Assembly: GCF_050717545.1 (NCBI RefSeq)
Contig: NZ_JBOITN010000035.1
Location: forward strand, 58,467-122,466
Length of the DNA: 64,000 nucleotides
Origin: Clostridium_AD sp050717545
GTDB lineage: Bacteria; Bacillota; Clostridia; Clostridiales; Clostridiaceae
Direction of reading: 5' to 3'
Part shown: piece after piece, positions 1 to 9,260 of the stretch
How the letters are laid out: every line of letters begins with the position of its first letter
How positions within the stretch are numbered: position 1 is the first letter of the stretch
Made by a program: the position numbers and the translations under genes
The notes under the pieces: generated by a model
Told to the model about the DNA's origin: nothing
Databases searched by the model: none
What the model saw: only the letters and a program-made list of their open reading frames with translations

Positions 1-1
1 A

Positions 2-868
2 CTAATTCAGTCAATTAATCAAAAGAAAGAAGTAATAGCAATTGTAGCGCCATCATATATGGGGCAGTTTGGTAAAAATGTTGGATTTAATGATTTTAAA
101 AGAGCAATGATTACAATTGGATTTAAAGATGTTGTTGAAGTTGCGATTGGTGCAGATATTTGTACAATTGATGAGGCAAAAGATTTTATAGAAAATGTAC
201 CTAAAAAACTTTCATTTATGGGTACTTCATGCTGTCCTTCATGGTCTGCTATGGCTAAAAAATTATATCCGCAGTATGCCCAAAATATTTCAATGACTTT
301 GACTCCAATGGTTTTTGCAGCAAGGCTTGTGAGAGAAAAACATAAAGATGCAAAGATTGTTTTTGTTGGGCCATGTAGCGCTAAAAAATTAGAAGCTTCC
401 AGAAAAAGCGTAAAAAGTGAAGTTGATTTTGTAATTACATATGAGGAGTTACTTGGAATGCTTACAGCCAAAGAAGTAGAAATAATTGGTACAGATACGA
501 GCTTGAGTAATGAAGCAACTGGTTCAGGAAGAGGCTTTGCGGTTGCAGGTGGAGTCGCTAAGGCTGTAGCTGATTTGATAAAAAAAGAACATCCAGAGCG
601 AGAAGTGAAAATTAAAGCTGCGAATGGACTGAGAGAATGTAGGGAGATGTGTAATGATGCCATAAAAGGAAAGTATGATGGATATCTTCTTGAAGGAATG
701 GCATGCCCGGGTGGATGCGTTGCTGGAGCTGGGTGTATTGTCAAACCTAACATAGCTGGCAATCAGGTTAAACAAGCGGCTAAAAATTCACAGCTGAAGA
801 TTTCAGATGAGTCTAAATATGCTGATAAATATTACTTGTTAGATGAAAAAAATATAGAGGAAGAATAG
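2..868 (+). CDS. [FeFe]-hydrogenase catalytic (H-cluster) domain protein, 5' truncated by window edge
   Basis: The reading frame is open from base 2, so the true start and any N-terminal ferredoxin domains lie outside the window. The three H-cluster cysteine motifs are visible in order: TSCCPSW (L1), VGPCSAKK (L2) and EGMACPGGCVAGAG (L3). The L2 form GPCxxKK, instead of MPCxxKK, is typical of the less-studied group B [FeFe]-hydrogenases rather than the prototypical group A enzymes. The domain makes or oxidises H2 with ferredoxin-type partners; the partner here is unknown. A strong terminator follows directly, so this is the last gene of its transcript. The family is certain; the group B placement is inference from one motif. 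Confidence 0.9.
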   Translation, partial: LIQSINQKKEVIAIVAPSYMGQFGKNVGFNDFKRAMITIGFKDVVEVAIGADICTIDEAKDFIENVPKKLSFMGTSCCPSWSAMAKKLYPQYAQNISMTLTPMVFAARLVREKHKDAKIVFVGPCSAKKLEASRKSVKSEVDFVITYEELLGMLTAKEVEIIGTDTSLSNEATGSGRGFAVAGGVAKAVADLIKKEHPEREVKIKAANGLRECREMCNDAIKGKYDGYLLEGMACPGGCVAGAGCIVKPNIAGNQVKQAAKNSQLKISDESKYADKYYLLDEKNIEEE

Positions 869-892
869 AAAATATTATTTAGTTAAAATAAC

Positions 893-930
893 GCCATGTA
901 CTAGTTGTAGTAACTAGTACATGGCTTTTT
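893..930 (+). terminator. Rho-independent terminator
   Basis: A perfect 14-bp stem (893-906 with 912-925), a 5-nt loop and a T tract at 926-930 lie 24 bases after the hydrogenase stop codon. Confidence 0.9.
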
Positions 931-1175
931 ATTGTTCTAAAATTAAATAACAGTTGATATCTTTTATATTTATGCCAACATGAACGCTTATGCAATACAA
1001 TAACACAGAGTAAGTTGAATATGTAATCTACAGTTACACTCTTTTGTATAAATATTTAAATTATTTAGTAACAAATTAACAACAACTTTAATAGATTAAA
1101 GTAATTGTTATATTTTAAGGTTAATAATAATTTTAAATTAGAAGAATATATTAGAAAAGAGGGGTGTGCATAGCA

Positions 1176-3617
1176 ATGCTAAAATCAACTAATAAAATTA
1201 TATTATTAATTATGTTTATATTGTCTACAGTAACTATATATTTATGTGTAAAGTATCTAAAAACTGCTTACACAATCTTACCTCAAATACAACTTACAGT
1301 TAATAATATGTTTTTTAACTATAAAATAGTTATATTTGTCATTGAAATGGCATGGTTATTTTCATTATACATATTAAGAAAAAAATATGAAGGATTGAAA
1401 TTACCATTCATTATTACCATTGTTACTTTTAATTTAATTTATATTATTTGGAGAATTAAATATACTATTCCTACCAATACAACAGTTGGTATGACATTGG
1501 GTATAATACTTATAATATCTGAATTAATAGGGTTTTTTCAATCTGCAATATATATTTTAATGTTTTATAAGCCTTATAAATTAGAAGAACGAAAGATGAG
1601 TGATCTTAAGGAGTTACCTACTATAGATATTTTAATTATGACTTTTAATGAACCTGCATTTATATTGCAGAAAACTATAGCTGGTGCATTAAATATCGAA
1701 TATCCTTCTAATTTATATAACATTTATGTATGTGATGATGGGAATAGGGATGAGATAAACAAGTTAGCTAATTTCTTTAATGTAAATTATATATCTAGAG
1801 ATAATAATGATTTTGCTAAAGCTGGCAATATTAATAATGCTTTATCAAATCATTGCAAAGGGGAATTATTTTCTGTATTAGATGCTGATATGATTCCAAA
1901 ACCTAATTATTTACAAAAAATGGTGGGATATTTTAAAAGTAATGATGTAGGATTTGTTCAATCACCACAGGTTTTTTATAATCCGGATCCGTTTCAATAC
2001 AATTTGAATTTGGATAATAAAATACCTAACGAACAAGATTTTTTCATGAGAGAAATTCAGGCCGGTAGAGCTAGATATAATGCTTTATTTCATGTAGGAA
2101 CAAATGCTTTGTTTAGTCGAAAAGCTGTAGATGATATTGGAGGAATCCCCACAGGTAGTGTCACAGAGGATATGGCAACAGGAATGCTATTACAGGCAAA
2201 AAAATATAAATCAATATTTGTAAATGAGGTGCTTGCTGTAGGGCTTTCCGCTGAATATTATAAAGACTTTGCAAAACAAAGGAAAAGATGGTGTAGAGGT
2301 AATATACAGGTGTCAAAAAAATGGAATCCGCTTACAATGAAAGGATTAACTACTATGCAGCGATTGTTGTATTTTAGTGGAATTCTATATTGGTATTCTA
2401 GTATATCTAAATTAATTTATATATTGTGTCCTATAATATTTTTATTAACTGGGGTACTTATAATAAAAACTAACACACTACAGTTATTCCAGTTCTTTGT
2501 TCCGTCATTCGTAGCTTATATATTAATGTTTAAATCTTATTCCTCAAAATATAGAACGTTATTTTTTACGCACATATACGAATCTGCAACTGCTGTATTC
2601 TTAGCATTTGATTCTTTATCAGAACTTTTATTTTCTAAAGAATTAAAATTTAATGTTACTTTGAAAGGGAATACTAAAAAAAATATATTTGTAAGTTGGA
2701 ATTTGTTAATACCACAGTTTATATTGTTTATATTAACTATTTTAGGATTTGGAATAAGTTTAAATAAATTTATAAGTACGAATTCAACAGGGTTAAGACA
2801 ATCGTTAATTATTAATATATCGTGGGCAATTTATAATATTATAGGAATTATATTAATTATGATGTTGTCACTCGAGAAGCCGAGATACAAAAAATCAGAA
2901 AGAAAAAAAATAGACTATAGAAGTAGTATTATGTTAGAAAACTCACAAAATATCAATTGCGTAGTTAATGAAATTAGTGATACTGGTATTAAAATAACTA
3001 TTGGTATTAATAGAATTAATAATTTTGACATTGGAGATATTATAAAAGTAAAAATAGATAAAATTGATGTATATTGTAGAGTAGTAAGGTATCAAGATAA
3101 TTATTTTGGATGTAGGTTTGTCAATTTATCCAAGGAACAATATTTAAATATAATCAGGTTTATTTATGCAGATGAAAATGGATATTATAATGCTTTCGAT
3201 AAACAACATTCTTATAAAGAATTAAGCAGTGGTGAAGTCACTGTAATAGAAAAATTCTCACAAGAGAATATATTTATTGATAATAAAAGTATATTAGAAA
3301 TAAATGGTGCTAATCATTCTCAAACTATAAAGGAATTAAACAATATTGATATTGTAAAAGATATAAATTTAAAATCGAAAAAAACAAATGTTGTAAGTAA
3401 CATTATTACTAATACTTTAAATAATCAAGTAAATAATACTTTAAGTAATGAAAGAAATAATAAATTATCTACACATGGTAAATACTCTAATTTGTCTATT
3501 GATGATATGCTAAAAAATGTATTAAAATTAGATGAATATCAGATTATAATAATAAAAATATATAACGAGTTACAAGAAATACAAAAACAAATTAAAAAAT
3601 CCAACGACATTTTATAA
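1176..3617 (+). CDS. Cellulose-synthase-like family 2 glycosyltransferase with C-terminal PilZ-like domain
   Basis: A membrane processive glycosyltransferase of the BcsA type. Hydrophobic helices occupy about residues 5-125. The GT2 domain follows, with CDDGNRD, the catalytic LDADMIP, the TEDM acceptor motif and the QRKRWCRG (QxxRW) product-binding motif. Further membrane helices come next, then a PilZ-like stretch around residues 580-680 and a low-complexity Asn-rich tail. In BcsA, PilZ binds c-di-GMP to open the active site. Here the expected [D/N]xSxxG reads EISDTG, and no clear RxxxR precedes it, so c-di-GMP binding is doubtful. ATG 1176 is preferred because GAGGGG at 1159-1164 is well spaced for it; a GTG at 1164 would overlap that site. 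It stands alone, without bcsB or other cellulose genes, so the polymer is unknown. Confidence 0.85.
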   Translation: MLKSTNKIILLIMFILSTVTIYLCVKYLKTAYTILPQIQLTVNNMFFNYKIVIFVIEMAWLFSLYILRKKYEGLKLPFIITIVTFNLIYIIWRIKYTIPTNTTVGMTLGIILIISELIGFFQSAIYILMFYKPYKLEERKMSDLKELPTIDILIMTFNEPAFILQKTIAGALNIEYPSNLYNIYVCDDGNRDEINKLANFFNVNYISRDNNDFAKAGNINNALSNHCKGELFSVLDADMIPKPNYLQKMVGYFKSNDVGFVQSPQVFYNPDPFQYNLNLDNKIPNEQDFFMREIQAGRARYNALFHVGTNALFSRKAVDDIGGIPTGSVTEDMATGMLLQAKKYKSIFVNEVLAVGLSAEYYKDFAKQRKRWCRGNIQVSKKWNPLTMKGLTTMQRLLYFSGILYWYSSISKLIYILCPIIFLLTGVLIIKTNTLQLFQFFVPSFVAYILMFKSYSSKYRTLFFTHIYESATAVFLAFDSLSELLFSKELKFNVTLKGNTKKNIFVSWNLLIPQFILFILTILGFGISLNKFISTNSTGLRQSLIINISWAIYNIIGIILIMMLSLEKPRYKKSERKKIDYRSSIMLENSQNINCVVNEISDTGIKITIGINRINNFDIGDIIKVKIDKIDVYCRVVRYQDNYFGCRFVNLSKEQYLNIIRFIYADENGYYNAFDKQHSYKELSSGEVTVIEKFSQENIFIDNKSILEINGANHSQTIKELNNIDIVKDINLKSKKTNVVSNIITNTLNNQVNNTLSNERNNKLSTHGKYSNLSIDDMLKNVLKLDEYQIIIIKIYNELQEIQKQIKKSNDIL

Positions 3618-3624
3618 ATAATAA

Positions 3625-3658
3625 AGAAGGAGAATCCTCTAATAAGGGTTCTTCTTCT
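3625..3658 (+). terminator. Probable terminator hairpin after the glycosyltransferase gene
   Basis: A 14-bp stem with two G-T wobbles (3625-3638 with 3645-3658) and a 6-nt loop begins 8 bases after the stop. The following T tract is weak. Confidence 0.45.
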
Positions 3659-3803
3659 AATTTGTTTACGTTAGAAATTTGGTTAATGTTATCACTGTAA
3701 TATCTAAGGAGTGCATAATTACGTTATAAAATGGTCAAAATATTGTTTAAGATACTATATGTGATTTTACAGTGAAGGATGATATTACAAAAAGGAGGTA
3801 CAA

Positions 3804-3911
3804 ATAAAGATATTACTATTATCTAAGGAAAAATACATCTGTGTTTTAGATGGGACAAGAAATTCCATACAAACGCAAGTTATTCCTATAGAAAAGGATT
3901 TCATAGGATAG
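3804..3911 (+). pseudogene. 35-codon reading frame with strong RBS but an ATA in the start position
   Basis: AAAGGAGGT at 3791-3799 sits at ideal distance from an ATA codon at 3804, which opens 35 codons ending in TAG. The peptide begins xKILLLSKEKYICVLDG and looks protein-like. No ATG, GTG or TTG is available, since an in-frame TGA lies at 3780. It could be the remnant of a lost gene whose ATG mutated to ATA, or a gene using a rare start. No family is recognised. It lies in the 400-base gap before the TRAP transporter; apart from the hairpin at 3625-3658 nothing else is recognisable there. Confidence 0.25.
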
Positions 3912-4018
3912 TATAATAAAAACATAGACAAAAACACAAAATAAAAATGTGTAGGAGTGGTAAAAGAAGTTGTATAATGTAAAAAATCTATCAAATAAAT
4001 TTTATAGGGGGACTCAAT

Positions 4019-5056
4019 ATGAATAAGAAAATAGTTGCAATACTTTTAAGCACTTTAATGGTACTTTCACTTGGTGGTTGTGGTATGAAAACACCAGATA
4101 AAACACCGGTAAAAGAAAAAACAGAAACAACAGCAGCAGCAGAGGTTACTCTTGTATATGCAGAGGTTAATCCACTAGATACTATTGTTGGTCAAACAGA
4201 TACTAATTTTAAAGAACAAGTTGAAAAACTTTCAAATGGAAAAATTAAGATTGATATTCAGGCAAGTGGAGTTTTAGGAGCCGAAAACGATGTACTTGAT
4301 TCAATGCTTGGTGGCGGTGGAACAATTGATATGGCCCGTATCTCAGCTTTTGCTCTTACAAGTTACGGTGGAGCAAAGTCAAAACTGCTTTCTATTCCTT
4401 ATACATTTGTAAGCCGTGAACATTTCTGGAATTTTGCCACATCTGAATTAGCTCCTGAATTCCTTATGGAGCCTCACGAAAATGGTAAGGGTATTAGAGG
4501 TTTATTCTATGGAGAAGAAGGTTTCCGTCATTTCTTTACAGTTAAACCCGTTAAAACTATAGCAGATTTGAAAGGTATGAAAATAAGAGTATCAAATGAC
4601 CCTGTTATGAATGGTATGGTAAAAGGTCTTGGTGCTTCGCCTACAGTAGTATCTTTTGGTGAACTTTATTCAGCACTCCAAACTGGTGTAGTAGATGGTG
4701 CAGAACAACCTATTGCCAACTATAAATCAAATGCATTCCAAGAAGTTGCTCCAAACATGATTCTTGATGGCCATACACTAGGTGCAGTACAAGTAATTAT
4801 GACAGATAAAGCTTGGGATAAACTTACAAAAGAACAACAGGACATTATTACAGAAGCAGGTAAAGCTGCATCAGCATTTAATAGAAAAATTTCTAAAGAC
4901 GCTGAAGATAAAGTGCTAGTAGATTTAAAAGCAAAAGGTGTTAATATTACAGAAGTTAAAGATATCAAACCTTGGCAGGAAGCATGTAAAGAGGTCATTG
5001 CTTCTTCTACAAAAGATGATGCTGCACTTTATCAAAAGATTCTTGACATGAAATAA
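4019..5056 (+). CDS. dctP: TRAP transporter solute-binding lipoprotein, DctP family
   Basis: The extracytoplasmic receptor of a tripartite ATP-independent periplasmic (TRAP) transporter. Residues 1-21 form a lipoprotein signal peptide with lipobox LGGC, so the protein is predicted to be membrane-anchored as expected in a Gram-positive. The DctP fold is supported by GRxxxxxxF-like and GMKIRVSNDP segments and by a DGAEQP motif near residue 230, typical of this family. It heads the dctP-dctQ-dctM operon. An intercistronic hairpin after it probably raises its expression over the membrane subunits. Substrates of this family are usually C4-dicarboxylates or other organic acids; the actual ligand cannot be read from the sequence. 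Start ATG 4019 follows a GGGGG ribosome site. Confidence 0.9.
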   Translation: MNKKIVAILLSTLMVLSLGGCGMKTPDKTPVKEKTETTAAAEVTLVYAEVNPLDTIVGQTDTNFKEQVEKLSNGKIKIDIQASGVLGAENDVLDSMLGGGGTIDMARISAFALTSYGGAKSKLLSIPYTFVSREHFWNFATSELAPEFLMEPHENGKGIRGLFYGEEGFRHFFTVKPVKTIADLKGMKIRVSNDPVMNGMVKGLGASPTVVSFGELYSALQTGVVDGAEQPIANYKSNAFQEVAPNMILDGHTLGAVQVIMTDKAWDKLTKEQQDIITEAGKAASAFNRKISKDAEDKVLVDLKAKGVNITEVKDIKPWQEACKEVIASSTKDDAALYQKILDMK

Positions 5057-5112
5057 GATCCATAAAATGCTATTCTAAACATAATACAAATAGTGTTAAT
5101 ATTGTTTTTATA

Positions 5113-5151
5113 AGCACAGAGGAGGATTAAAGCCTCTGTGCTAAATTTTTT
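5113..5151 (+). terminator. Intercistronic terminator/attenuator between dctP and dctQ
   Basis: A 10-bp stem (5113-5122 with 5133-5142) is followed by T6 at 5146-5151, only 13 bases before the dctQ start. It probably acts as a leaky terminator giving more DctP than DctQM. Confidence 0.7.
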
Positions 5152-5164
5152 GAGGAGGTAAGGT

Positions 5165-5701
5165 ATGCCTAAAATTTTTAATACAATTGATAAGATTAAA
5201 CCGGCATATGATGCGACTTATAATGTTGTTCTCTTCGTATGTAAGTTACTTTTGGTAGTGGATATTCTCATTACTACCATGGCGGTGGCTGGTAGATATA
5301 TTCCTTTCATTCCAGATCCAGCATGGACTGAAGAAGTAGTTTTAAGTTGTATGGCATATATGACGGTTCTTTCTGCGGCTTTAGCCATCAGAAAAAATTC
5401 GCATATTCGTATGACAGCATTTGACAGATATTTACCAAAACATTTGATAATAGGCTTAGATATTATTGCAGATGTTGCTATTTTAGTACTTGCTTTAGTT
5501 ATGATAGTAGTAGGTTGGAATTATGCAGTGCAAATTGGGAAAGTAGGATCTTATGTAAGTATGCCAAATCTTTCTAGATTTTGGATGTATTTTCCGATTC
5601 CAGTGGCAGGTGTAGCTATGTTAATTTTCGAAATAGATGCTATATATAATCATGTTAAACTATTATTTGTAAAGGAGGAAAAAATTCATGGACGCATCTA
5701 G
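5165..5701 (+). CDS. dctQ: TRAP transporter small permease subunit, DctQ family
   Basis: A protein of 178 residues with four predicted membrane helices, the usual size and topology of DctQ. The family motif region reads WTEEVVLSCMAYMTVLSAA, with the conserved E and R residues (AIRKNSHIR) of the DctQ core. It pairs with DctM to form the membrane part of the transporter. Its 3' end overlaps the start of dctM by 14 bases, so translation of the two is probably coupled. The ribosome site GAGGAGG lies just upstream of ATG 5165. Confidence 0.9.
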   Translation: MPKIFNTIDKIKPAYDATYNVVLFVCKLLLVVDILITTMAVAGRYIPFIPDPAWTEEVVLSCMAYMTVLSAALAIRKNSHIRMTAFDRYLPKHLIIGLDIIADVAILVLALVMIVVGWNYAVQIGKVGSYVSMPNLSRFWMYFPIPVAGVAMLIFEIDAIYNHVKLLFVKEEKIHGRI

Positions 5702-6980
5702 TATTGCAATATTGATTTTGCTTGGTACTTTTTTCATAATGGTATTTTTAAGATTTCCTATTGCGTATGCAGTAGCGCTTGCATCTTTATTTTGCCTTAT
5801 CTACCTAGGACTTCCACTTACAACCATTTGTCAGCAGATGGTAAAGGGAATTAGCTCTTTCAGTCTTATGGCTGTACCTTTCTTTATTACAATGGGATGT
5901 CTTATGGGATCAGGTGGTATCTCTGAAAAACTGATTGCACTAGCAACTGCCTGCGTTGGCTGGATGCGAGGAGGTATGGCGATGGTTAACATCGTTTCAT
6001 CATACTTCTTTGGAGGTATTTCTGGTTCTGCAGCTGCAGATACGGCATCGCTTGGTAGTCTTTTAATCCCTATGATGGTAGATCAAGGCTACGATGCTGA
6101 TTTTTCAACGGCAGTTACCATTACTTCATCCGTTGAAGGACTTTTGGTTCCACCAAGTCATAATATGGTGATTTATGCGACTACTGCAGGTGGTATTTCT
6201 GTGGGAAGCCTTTTCCTTGCAGGATATTTACCTGCCGCAATACTAGCAATTACCCTTATGATAGGTTCATATATCATTTCTGTTAAAAAAAACTATCCAA
6301 AGGGTGACAAATTCGACATTATGGTTCTGTTAAAACAATTTAGTGTTTCCTTTTGGGCTCTTGCCGCTGTTATGATAGTTGTAGTAGGTGTAGTATTTGG
6401 TATTTTTACAGCTACAGAATCGGCAGCTATTGCAGTTATTTATAGTTTGTTTGTTAGTGTATTTATTTATAAAGGTCTTGATTGGAAGGGTGTTTGGAAT
6501 ACACTTAATGGTACTATGGATATACTTTCTATCGTACTTATTCTGATTGCAACTTCTAGTATTTTTGGATATTGCCTTACTTTCTTGCACGTTCCAGATT
6601 TAGCAGCAAGTGCAATTATAAAAATTTCAGATAATCCAATTGTTTTAGCATTACTTCTAAACCTTATACTTTTGATTCTTGGATGTATTATGGATATGGC
6701 ACCAATTATATTGATTGCTACCCCAATATTGCTTCCAATTGCAGTTTCAATTGGAATTGATCCAATTCAGTTTGGTATTATGGTTATCTTAAACTGTGGT
6801 ATAGGACTTTTAACACCACCTGTTGGTTCCGTGCTATTTATTGGTGCTGCAGTTAGTAAAGTGCCAATGGAACGCATTGTAAAAGCTACATTCCCGTTTT
6901 ATGTATGCATGGTAGTTACGTTATTACTACTTACATTTATTCCGGGAGTTAGTTTATGGCTTCCATCATTATTTGGATAA
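5688..6980 (+). CDS. dctM: TRAP transporter large permease subunit, DctM family
   Basis: The ion-coupled transport subunit: 430 residues, very hydrophobic, with 11-12 predicted helices. Typical DctM segments are visible, including GGISGSAAADTASLGSLLIP early and PPSHNMVIY and TPPVGSVLFIGAA later. It forms a complex with DctQ and receives substrate from DctP. It overlaps dctQ by 14 bases, and its ribosome site (AAAGGAGG) lies inside the dctQ coding sequence. Confidence 0.92.
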   Translation: MDASSIAILILLGTFFIMVFLRFPIAYAVALASLFCLIYLGLPLTTICQQMVKGISSFSLMAVPFFITMGCLMGSGGISEKLIALATACVGWMRGGMAMVNIVSSYFFGGISGSAAADTASLGSLLIPMMVDQGYDADFSTAVTITSSVEGLLVPPSHNMVIYATTAGGISVGSLFLAGYLPAAILAITLMIGSYIISVKKNYPKGDKFDIMVLLKQFSVSFWALAAVMIVVVGVVFGIFTATESAAIAVIYSLFVSVFIYKGLDWKGVWNTLNGTMDILSIVLILIATSSIFGYCLTFLHVPDLAASAIIKISDNPIVLALLLNLILLILGCIMDMAPIILIATPILLPIAVSIGIDPIQFGIMVILNCGIGLLTPPVGSVLFIGAAVSKVPMERIVKATFPFYVCMVVTLLLLTFIPGVSLWLPSLFG

Positions 6981-6988
6981 GGAGAGAT

Positions 6989-7459
6989 ATGAAATATAAA
7001 TTTAATTATCAAACAACAGCTTTTGATCTTTGGCAGTTATCGATGTACTCTATCTATGGTTCAATAGTAGGTGTATGTAATATTATATTTACTGTTGCCA
7101 TGTTCCTTTTGACTGCAAGGTTTTGGGGAGATGTAAACAGTTTTATTAAAATAATTTTGATAATCGCAATTTGTTTATTTACAGTTATTCAACCCGCAGT
7201 AATTTATAGAAGGGCAAAAAGACAGGTAGGTACGGTTGCGCGTGATATGGAGATGAATTTTGATGATAATGGAATTCATGTAAAAACTGAAAATCAAAGT
7301 TCAAATTTAAAATGGAATACAATAAAAGGATTATCAAAAAAACCCAGCATGATTGTTATATTTTCAACCACTAAACATGGTTTTGTACTAACGAATAAAG
7401 TGTTAGGAAAACAAAAAAAAGCCTTTTATGACTATGCAGTTTCAAAGATTCAAAAATAA
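6989..7459 (+). CDS. YcxB-like membrane protein
   Basis: A protein of 156 residues with two hydrophobic helices (about residues 25-75) and then a small soluble domain whose pattern (a FDDNGI strand, an LKWNTIKG segment, a C-terminal helix) fits the YcxB-like C-terminal domain family of unknown function. ATG 6989 is chosen because GGAG at 6981-6984 serves it; an upstream in-frame ATG at 6956 lies inside dctM and lacks a ribosome site. It is only 8 bases from dctM, so it is probably cotranscribed with the transporter. No function is known. Confidence 0.7.
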   Translation: MKYKFNYQTTAFDLWQLSMYSIYGSIVGVCNIIFTVAMFLLTARFWGDVNSFIKIILIIAICLFTVIQPAVIYRRAKRQVGTVARDMEMNFDDNGIHVKTENQSSNLKWNTIKGLSKKPSMIVIFSTTKHGFVLTNKVLGKQKKAFYDYAVSKIQK

Positions 7460-7500
7460 ATCTAATTATATTGGTACAATGTGTTATAGAGTTATGACTA

Positions 7501-7554
7501 AGGTCACACAAAAACTTATACCAATGGTGGTGTAAGTCTTTGTGTGACCTTTTT
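7501..7554 (+). terminator. Rho-independent terminator of the TRAP operon
   Basis: A long stem, AGGTCACACAAA paired with TTTGTGTGACCT, with an internal imperfect stem-loop, is followed by a T tract at 7550-7554. Confidence 0.85.
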
Positions 7555-7596
7555 GTTGTATTGTTTAAACAACACATAGTAGGATATAATGATATT

Positions 7597-7743
7597 ATGG
7601 AAAATAAATATACGAACAAAGAATATATTTGCGGGGAAGTATTTGCTTTCGAATTATATAAAAGATCATTATTTCTACTGCTTTTTTTTGCCATATTTAA
7701 TACCTCACTATATTTTATTGATTTTATAATTAATATTATATAA
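7597..7743 (+). CDS. Possible small membrane protein or truncated YcxB-like gene
   Basis: A 48-codon frame begins MENKYTNKEYICGE and contains one hydrophobic helix near its end. An AGTAGGA site lies 14 bases before the ATG, somewhat far. After its stop, a different frame (about 7775-7840) encodes another hydrophobic segment followed by basic residues. Together they resemble the two-helix N-terminus of YcxB-like proteins interrupted by a frameshift. It is either a small real gene or a decaying relative of the YcxB-like gene just upstream. Confidence 0.3.
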   Translation: MENKYTNKEYICGEVFAFELYKRSLFLLLFFAIFNTSLYFIDFIINII

Positions 7744-7846
7744 TAGTTAATCAGTAATAACAGAGTTTTTATTTTTGATTTTTATTATTATAAATGGTAT
7801 TCTATTTTATATAGCTAGTAGAATTCAGTGGAAGAGGAAGGTTATA

Positions 7847-9247
7847 ATGGGATATAGAATTGAAAAGGATTTACTTGGTGAGATGAAGATAGATGAAAAA
7901 TTTTATTATGGAATTAATACTCAAAGGGCAATTGAAAATTTTCCATTAGGAAATAAGAGCGTTAATTTAAAATTAATATATGAAATTGCAATTATTAAAA
8001 AAGCAGCAGCGGTGGTAAATAAGAAGCTCAAAAGGCTTTCAGAGGAAAAAGCAAAAGCGATTATAAAGGCAAGTGAAGATGTAATTTGTGGAAAATTTGA
8101 TTGTAACTTTGTGGTTAGTGCTTTTCAAGGTGGAGCGGGAACTTCAACTAATATGAATGTAAATGAAGTAATTGCTAATAGAGCAATTGGAATACTTGGA
8201 GGAAATAAGGGAGAGTATGATTTGATTCATCCTTTAAATGATGTTAACATGTCTCAATCAACTAATGATGTTTATCCAACTGCACTTAGAATCGCAGCAA
8301 TCCATCTTATACGCAAGCTTAGCAAGTCTTTGTCAGATTTGCAGCAGTCTTTTCAAGAGAAGGAAAATGAATTTGCAGATGTGATAAAGCTAGGGAGAAC
8401 CCAGCTTATGGATGCACTTCCTATGATGGTAGGTCAAGGATTTGGAGCCTATGCTAAAGCCATTGAGAGAGATCGTTGGAGAATTTACAAGGTAGAAGAG
8501 AGGCTCAGACAAATAAATATGGGTGGGACTGCCATTGGGACGGGACTCAATGCTACGAATAAATTTATATATATGATAACGGATTCCCTTCAAGATTTAA
8601 CAAAGCTAGGACTTGCTAGGTCTGATTATCCAATGGATATAACTCAAAACTGTGACGTGTATGTGGAGGTGTCGGGCTTACTAAAGTCTTGTAGTGTTAA
8701 TTTATTAAAAATATCAAATGATTTGAGGTTATTAAACTCTGGACCTAAGGGCGGGTTTGGAGAGATAAATTTACCTGAAATGCAAGCAGGTTCTACAATA
8801 ATGCCTGGAAAAGTTAATCCTGTGATTCCGGAGATGGTTGCTCAGGTTTCCATGAGAGTTATTGCAAATGATGGAGCTATAACTATGGCGAGTTCAATGG
8901 GACAATTAGAGTTAAATTCTTTTACCCCACTTATTGCAGAGAGTTTACTTGAATCCCTTGAACTTTTAGATAAATGCGTTATAATATTTAGAGAAAAATG
9001 TATTGAGGGTATTACAGTGAATGAGAGTAAATGCAAAGAAAATCTTGAAAATTCAACAGCTTTAGTTACTGCATTAGTTCACCATATAGGGTATGATAAG
9101 GCTAGTAGTGTAGCAAAGAAAGCTTTAAAAGAGGATAAAACTATTATGGATATATTACTTTGCGATGGAATACTTAGCAAGGGAAAAATAGAGGAAATAT
9201 TAAAGCCGTACGAATTAACGAAACCAGGAATACCTGGATTAAAATAA
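7847..9247 (+). CDS. aspA: Aspartate ammonia-lyase (aspartase)
   Basis: Catalyses reversible deamination of L-aspartate to fumarate and ammonia. The protein is 466 residues, normal for the fumarase/aspartase superfamily. The N-terminal RIEKDLLGEMKID with YYGINTQRA is aspartase-like; GGAGTSTNMN and the signature GSTIMPGKVNP (the flexible catalytic loop with its Ser) are intact. ATG 7847 is used because GAGGAAGG precedes it; the frame is open further upstream without a convincing start. It lies 13 bases before hydF. Linkage of aspA with hydrogenase maturase genes recurs in clostridia (known context), although a mechanistic link is not established. Class II fumarase is the alternative, less likely from the N-terminus. 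Confidence 0.9.
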   Translation: MGYRIEKDLLGEMKIDEKFYYGINTQRAIENFPLGNKSVNLKLIYEIAIIKKAAAVVNKKLKRLSEEKAKAIIKASEDVICGKFDCNFVVSAFQGGAGTSTNMNVNEVIANRAIGILGGNKGEYDLIHPLNDVNMSQSTNDVYPTALRIAAIHLIRKLSKSLSDLQQSFQEKENEFADVIKLGRTQLMDALPMMVGQGFGAYAKAIERDRWRIYKVEERLRQINMGGTAIGTGLNATNKFIYMITDSLQDLTKLGLARSDYPMDITQNCDVYVEVSGLLKSCSVNLLKISNDLRLLNSGPKGGFGEINLPEMQAGSTIMPGKVNPVIPEMVAQVSMRVIANDGAITMASSMGQLELNSFTPLIAESLLESLELLDKCVIIFREKCIEGITVNESKCKENLENSTALVTALVHHIGYDKASSVAKKALKEDKTIMDILLCDGILSKGKIEEILKPYELTKPGIPGLK

Positions 9248-9260
9248 GGGGGAATAAAAA

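Noticed and set aside
19..762. Long minus-strand reading frame opposite the hydrogenase gene
   Set aside because: It is a shadow of the strongly conserved plus-strand hydrogenase; its translation is Ser/Pro-rich, without any domain or a supported ribosome site.
932..1163. Possible c-di-GMP riboswitch before the glycosyltransferase
   Set aside because: The GEMM core sequences and the GNRA tetraloop helix are absent; the region is plain AT-rich DNA.
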